A DNA stretch of 20,414 bases, from assembly GCA_964486145.1 (NCBI GenBank), contig CAZAMT010000042.1, positions 1 through 20,414 of the forward strand, written 5' to 3'. This DNA comes from CAZAMT01 sp964486145 (GTDB lineage Bacteria > Bacteroidota > Bacteroidia > Bacteroidales > JAAAOM01). Of this stretch, positions 16,895 through 20,414 are shown one piece after another. The position numbers and the translations under genes were made by a program. Position 1 is the first letter of the stretch. Each line of letters starts with the position of its first letter. The notes under the pieces are model-generated. The model saw only the letters and a list, made by a program, of their open reading frames with translations. It ran no database searches and had not been told where the DNA came from.

Positions 16895-18886
16895 ATGTAT
16901 CGTTTTTTATACATTCTTGTTCCAATTTTTACTTTCGCATCAGTATTTTCTCAGAACAGAGAAAAAGTAGCTGAATTATATTTCGAAGGCAATGAATATA
17001 TTATGTCGGAAGAATATATTGAGGCTTTACCCATTTTTCTTGAATTACTGGAGATGTGGCAGACTGAAAACTTTTATTACAAAGTTGGCGAATGTTATCT
17101 GCATCTGCTAAACCAGAAAGATAAGGCCATTCCATACCTTGAAAAAGCTGTTGAAAATGTAAAATCCGATTACAATCCGGCTGATCCAACTGAAGCACAT
17201 GCTCCTTTAAAAGCCATGTTATATCTTGGCCGTGCATACCGGATCAACAATGAAATTGACAAAGCTGTGCAGATATTTAACACGCTAATCGATTCGGTTG
17301 CCGGACGTGAGCAATCAACAATTGATGCCATCGCCCGGGAAATTGAGATTTCTGAAAATGCACGGTTATTTCTTGAATCGCCGGTTTCATTCGATTCCAC
17401 GAACCTGGGGATCAATATAAATGATCATTTTTCAAATTATGGTGCAGTCGTTACTGATGATTCAGGTAAAATTTATTTCATGAACGCGTTGAAGTTCTAT
17501 GATGCTGTTATGGAATCTACAAAAAAGGATGGCCGTTGGTTGAAAGCAGATAATATAACAATGAAACTTAAATCGGATGGAGACTTCTATGTAACCGATG
17601 TTTCGAAGGATGGTACAAAACTTCTGTTTTATTTTTACAACATCCTGACCATGGGTGATATTTATGAAAGTAATTTTATTGACGGAGAATGGAGCCCGAT
17701 AGCAAAATTGAAAGGTACAATCAATACCGATTACAACGAAACGCACGCTACAATTTCAGCAGACGGCAAAACCATGTACTTCACCAGTAACCGCCCGGGA
17801 GGAAAGGGAGGTGCCGATATATATTTATGCACGCTGAATGACTCCAATGAATGGACCAATCCTGTAAATCTTGGAAGCGCAATCAATACATCAAAAAACG
17901 AGGAAACTCCATTTATCACTAAAAACGGGAAAACACTGTATTTTGCTTCTGAAGGACATTTTAATATGGGGGAATTTGACGTATTTAAAGCCCAACGGTT
18001 GTCGGATGGCACATGGGGTAAGCCAAAAAACCTGGGATATCCGGTTAACAACACCGACATAAACCTTTTTTATTACCCTCATAATGATGGCAACTCATTA
18101 TTTCTATCAAAATACGTACCTCACGGTGAAGGTCAAAAAGACATTCTGAAGTACTGGAATATCTCTGAACCAATGCTAAGGAAATTCAAAATTAATACGC
18201 AAATAACTACCTTAGATTCCACCGGGGATAAAATACCCGGGATAATGCTAACCATTTTTGAGTCGAACAGGATACATGATACGGTAAAACTATATAAAGG
18301 TGCCTGGAAAGAACGTTTTCGTGCCGGAGAATACACGCTTATTGCCACGGCTGCAGGATTTAAACCAGACACTGCAACGTTCACCCTCGATAACAACCAG
18401 GAAGAACTGGATATCCCCGTCGAACTTTCGCTTGTTCCCGAAAATCGGGAACAGAAGAAACATTCCGCACAAGTCATTACGGTTAAAAACCTTATATTTG
18501 GTTTTGACAGTTATGCATTATCAGCGGAGCATAAAGCATTTCTGAATAGACTATACCAGGAAATTGAAGGAATTACTTTCCAATTGGAAATTACCGGACA
18601 TTCTGATAGCAAAGGCCCTGCATCTTATAACCTTCTGTTGTCTTACAAACGTGCAGAAGCTGTATATGATTATCTTGAATCCATTGGTATACCAGAAGAA
18701 AAAATGAACACCAAAGGGATGGGCGAAAAAATAATAGTAGCTAAGGAAACAGATTCTGACGGAAACGATATCCCGGAAGGAAGAAAATACAACCGACGGG
18801 TTGAAATACATTTCAAAGAATTACCGGAAGGAATTGAGATTAACAAAGAATTGCAAATACCATCGGAACTTTTAATTGAAAAATGA
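16895..18886 (+). CDS. Exported TPR/PD40-propeller/OmpA-domain protein
   Basis: This 663-residue paralog of the upstream gene has a signal peptide (about 1-20), TPR helices (about 23-150), PD40 propeller blades (for example DGKTMYFTSNRPGG, GADIYL, NGKTLYFAS), and a CRD-like beta-sandwich (about 430-510). It ends in an OmpA-like peptidoglycan-binding domain (about 527-645) with TGHSD (D571), the matching R586 fifteen residues later, and the closing NRRVEI motif. Asp and Arg at that spacing bind diaminopimelate in characterised OmpA domains. The same domain order is known in PorE of the type IX secretion system, but other Bacteroidota paralogs share it, so no symbol is given. The ATG at 16895 is 4 nt after the upstream stop; its TGA overlaps the folC ATG. 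Confidence 0.88.
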   Translation: MYRFLYILVPIFTFASVFSQNREKVAELYFEGNEYIMSEEYIEALPIFLELLEMWQTENFYYKVGECYLHLLNQKDKAIPYLEKAVENVKSDYNPADPTEAHAPLKAMLYLGRAYRINNEIDKAVQIFNTLIDSVAGREQSTIDAIAREIEISENARLFLESPVSFDSTNLGININDHFSNYGAVVTDDSGKIYFMNALKFYDAVMESTKKDGRWLKADNITMKLKSDGDFYVTDVSKDGTKLLFYFYNILTMGDIYESNFIDGEWSPIAKLKGTINTDYNETHATISADGKTMYFTSNRPGGKGGADIYLCTLNDSNEWTNPVNLGSAINTSKNEETPFITKNGKTLYFASEGHFNMGEFDVFKAQRLSDGTWGKPKNLGYPVNNTDINLFYYPHNDGNSLFLSKYVPHGEGQKDILKYWNISEPMLRKFKINTQITTLDSTGDKIPGIMLTIFESNRIHDTVKLYKGAWKERFRAGEYTLIATAAGFKPDTATFTLDNNQEELDIPVELSLVPENREQKKHSAQVITVKNLIFGFDSYALSAEHKAFLNRLYQEIEGITFQLEITGHSDSKGPASYNLLLSYKRAEAVYDYLESIGIPEEKMNTKGMGEKIIVAKETDSDGNDIPEGRKYNRRVEIHFKELPEGIEINKELQIPSELLIEK

Positions 18887-20214
18887 AGAATCAACCTGAT
18901 GGCAGGTACGAATCAACAATAAAATATATTTATTCCTTATTGCCCATGTATCAGCGGGTTGGAGGAGTTGCATACAAAGCAAACTTAGACAATACCATTT
19001 TGCTTGATGGTTTTTACAATCATCCGCACCAATCTTTTAAAACAATACATGTTGCGGGAACCAACGGAAAAGGTTCGGTTTCGCATATGTTGGCAGCTAT
19101 TTTGCAAAATGGAGGATACAAAACAGGATTATATACTTCACCGCATTACCTTGATTTCAGGGAACGAATAAAGGTTAACGGTCGATGCATCGATAAAGAT
19201 TATATCATTGGATTTATTGAAAAAAGCACATCTATCTTAACGCAAGTAGAACCATCCTTTTTTGAAATGTCTGTGATGATGGCCTTTGACTATTTTCGAC
19301 ACTCGAAAGTAGATGTAGCTGTCATTGAGGTGGGTATGGGTGGCAGACTGGATTCTACCAATATTATCATTCCTGAGCTTTCCATTATAACCAATATTGG
19401 TTATGATCATCAGCAATTTTTAGGTAACACGTTACCTGTCATTGCAAAAGAAAAGGCGGGTATTATGAAACCTAATGTTCCGGTGATAATCGGAGAAACT
19501 CATCCGGAAACAACCGAAGTATTTCTGAATACTGCCAGGAAAAATAAAACCTCCATTACTTTTGCTGATCAGCATTTTTCTTTGATGTATGCGCTGTTAA
19601 ACAAAGAATTAAATCAGCACATCCATTTGAAACAAGGCGGGCAGAAATTGGAGATAGAATTGGATTTGTTTGGCAGCTATCAGCATAAAAACCTAATAAC
19701 AACTATTGCCTCCATCAAGGAACTAACTAAGACCATTCCTGTATCAGACAATGCCATGTATGATGGATTAAAAACCATCCGTAAATCAACCGGCATGATA
19801 GGAAGATTTGAGATGCTGGGAACAAATCCACGCTTCTACTGTGATGCAGCGCATAATGCAGAAGGATTTCGAGAAATGCTGGAACAGGTAAAACAAATTC
19901 CTTATAAAGAACTTCATTTGATGCTGGGTTTTGTAAAGGATAAAAATGTTGTCCCGATCCTAAAAATGATTCCCGAGAATGCACGTTGTTACTTTGCGCA
20001 AGCAGATATCCCCCGTGCAATGCCCGCAAATGAGCTGGCATCGATTGCTAACAAAAACGGATTAAAAGGGAAAGTTTACCATAGGTCATCGGAGGCACTT
20101 AAAGAAGTATGCGTAAAAGCATCTACTGACGACCTTATCATGGTTACCGGAAGTATATTTCTGGTTGCTGAGATAATAAAATCCAAAAAAAATATCGATT
20201 CTCTTTGCGAATAA
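18883..20214 (+). CDS. folC: Bifunctional dihydrofolate/folylpolyglutamate synthase
   Basis: Mur-ligase-family enzyme that adds glutamate to dihydropteroate and extends the polyglutamate tail of folates, using ATP in the cytosol. The 443 residues are full length. The P-loop GTNGKGS lies at 59-65, followed by GLYTSPHYLDFRERIKVNG. The VIEVGMGGRLDSTNI signature, TNIGYDH and EKAGIMK motifs, and the C-terminal domain with DAAHNAEGF and GSIFLVAE complete it. Its ATG overlaps the TGA of the OmpA-domain gene (ATGA), so it is translationally coupled to an envelope protein pair with no obvious metabolic link. Confidence 0.96.
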   Translation: MKNQPDGRYESTIKYIYSLLPMYQRVGGVAYKANLDNTILLDGFYNHPHQSFKTIHVAGTNGKGSVSHMLAAILQNGGYKTGLYTSPHYLDFRERIKVNGRCIDKDYIIGFIEKSTSILTQVEPSFFEMSVMMAFDYFRHSKVDVAVIEVGMGGRLDSTNIIIPELSIITNIGYDHQQFLGNTLPVIAKEKAGIMKPNVPVIIGETHPETTEVFLNTARKNKTSITFADQHFSLMYALLNKELNQHIHLKQGGQKLEIELDLFGSYQHKNLITTIASIKELTKTIPVSDNAMYDGLKTIRKSTGMIGRFEMLGTNPRFYCDAAHNAEGFREMLEQVKQIPYKELHLMLGFVKDKNVVPILKMIPENARCYFAQADIPRAMPANELASIANKNGLKGKVYHRSSEALKEVCVKASTDDLIMVTGSIFLVAEIIKSKKNIDSLCE

Positions 20215-20234
20215 CGATAAGTAATTTATATTTG
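20204..20234 (+). promoter_or_regulatory. Stable-RNA-type promoter reading into the tRNA-like element
   Basis: TTTG (20204-20207) and TATATTTG (20227-20234) lie 19 nt apart, a near-ideal Bacteroidota promoter, and the -7 box is followed by CAGCC as often seen before tRNA or rRNA genes. The -33 box lies inside the last codons of folC. Initiation near 20241 would give a leader of about 70 nt before the tRNA-like sequence at 20310. Confidence 0.7.
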
Positions 20235-20309
20235 CAGCCGCTTTACAAATGATTAATGCTTATTACATTCGTCGATAGTCATTAAGCGTTTTAAAAAGAC
20301 ACAAAGAAA

Positions 20310-20386
20310 GGGCGATTAGCTCAGCTGGTTCAGAGCATCCCGACTAACATCGGGAGGGTCAATAGCCAGCAAAACAAAAAATATTG
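20310..20386 (+). tRNA. tRNA-Val-like element, 5' half only
   Basis: The first 28 nt are a good bacterial tRNA start: acceptor strand GGGCGAT, TA, and a D-arm with GCTC/GAGC stem and AGCTGGTTCA loop, resembling Bacteroidota tRNA-Val. An anticodon-like hairpin follows (TCCCGA / TCGGGA, 20338-20355) with loop CTAACA. This loop is six nucleotides with a six-pair stem, or eight with five pairs, never the normal seven; read after T33 the triplet would be AAC. GGGTC follows as a variable loop. After that the tRNA fails: there is no GTTCGA T-loop and no ATCGCCC to close the acceptor stem before 20386. It is therefore a decayed tRNA or a misassembly. Identity as Val rests only on the 5' half. Confidence 0.35.
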
Positions 20387-20414
20387 GGGCGATTAGCTCA
20401 GCTGGTTCAGAGCA
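20387..20414 (+). tRNA. Start of a second tRNA-Val-like gene, cut by the window end
   Basis: These last 28 nt are identical to 20310-20337: acceptor 5' strand GGGCGAT plus the complete D-arm. The rest lies outside the window, so whether this copy is a whole tRNA is unknown. The start-to-start distance from the first copy is 77 nt, the length of one tRNA. Confidence 0.5.

Larger units (their letters stand above)
20310..20414 (+). repeat. 28-bp direct repeat of tRNA 5' sequence, period 77 nt
   Basis: Bases 20310-20337 recur exactly at 20387-20414 and end flush with the window. The 49 nt between them hold an anticodon-like hairpin, an A-rich stretch, and a short inverted repeat (CAATA 20360-20364 with TATTG 20382-20386). 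Confidence 0.85.

Noticed and set aside
20260..20414. CRISPR array suggested by the exact 28-bp repeat at the window end
   Set aside because: Only two copies, the repeat is plainly tRNA acceptor and D-arm sequence, the spacer contains a tRNA-like hairpin, and no cas genes are near.

Overview
The window reads as a chromosomal segment of a Bacteroidota bacterium, probably from the Bacteroidales/Marinilabiliales side. The reasons are AT-rich DNA, promoters of the TTTG-N19/20-TAnnTTTG type instead of the E. coli -35/-10 type, an almost complete lack of Shine-Dalgarno sequences, and gene families typical of the phylum (TPR/PD40-propeller/OmpA envelope proteins, and membrane-anchored M23 peptidases next to alaS). 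No phage, insertion sequence, CRISPR array or plasmid gene was recognised. The species cannot be named from sequence alone.

Layout. 110-865 (+): a polyphosphate glucokinase, convergent with recR (930-1553, -). 1706-3163 (+): a sodium/solute symporter, convergent with alaS (3348-5975, -). 6121-11799 (+): an envelope operon behind a textbook Bacteroidota promoter (6043-6074). It holds three tandem paralogous membrane-anchored LytM/M23 endopeptidases, a CapA-like exported metallophosphoesterase-fold protein, and an exported PQQ/beta-propeller protein whose frame is broken by one in-frame TAA (10600-10602). 12089-14308 (+): a MerR-type regulator, a Nif3-family dinuclear-metal protein and a coiled-coil C4 zinc-ribbon protein, closed by a clear intrinsic terminator (14336-14363). 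14470-20214 (+): a tightly packed operon of two paralogous exported TPR/PD40-propeller proteins followed by folC. The first paralog ends in a helical region plus a C-terminal membrane anchor, the second in a peptidoglycan-binding OmpA domain. 20204-20414: a strong stable-RNA-type promoter leads into a tRNA-Val-like 5' half, repeated 77 nt later at the window edge. The expected 3' half is missing, so this is either a decayed tRNA locus or an assembly artefact.

How the genes work together. Two blocks concern the cell envelope. The M23 trio should cut or remodel peptidoglycan from the periplasmic face of the inner membrane, with CapA-like and propeller proteins exported alongside. The TPR/PD40 pair looks able to bridge inner membrane and peptidoglycan. 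The remaining genes (ppgK, recR, alaS, folC, nif3-like) are housekeeping. The points most worth checking are the nonsense codon in the propeller gene, the C-terminal swap between the TPR/PD40 paralogs, the gapless triplication of the M23 proteins, and the odd tRNA-like repeat at the right end.
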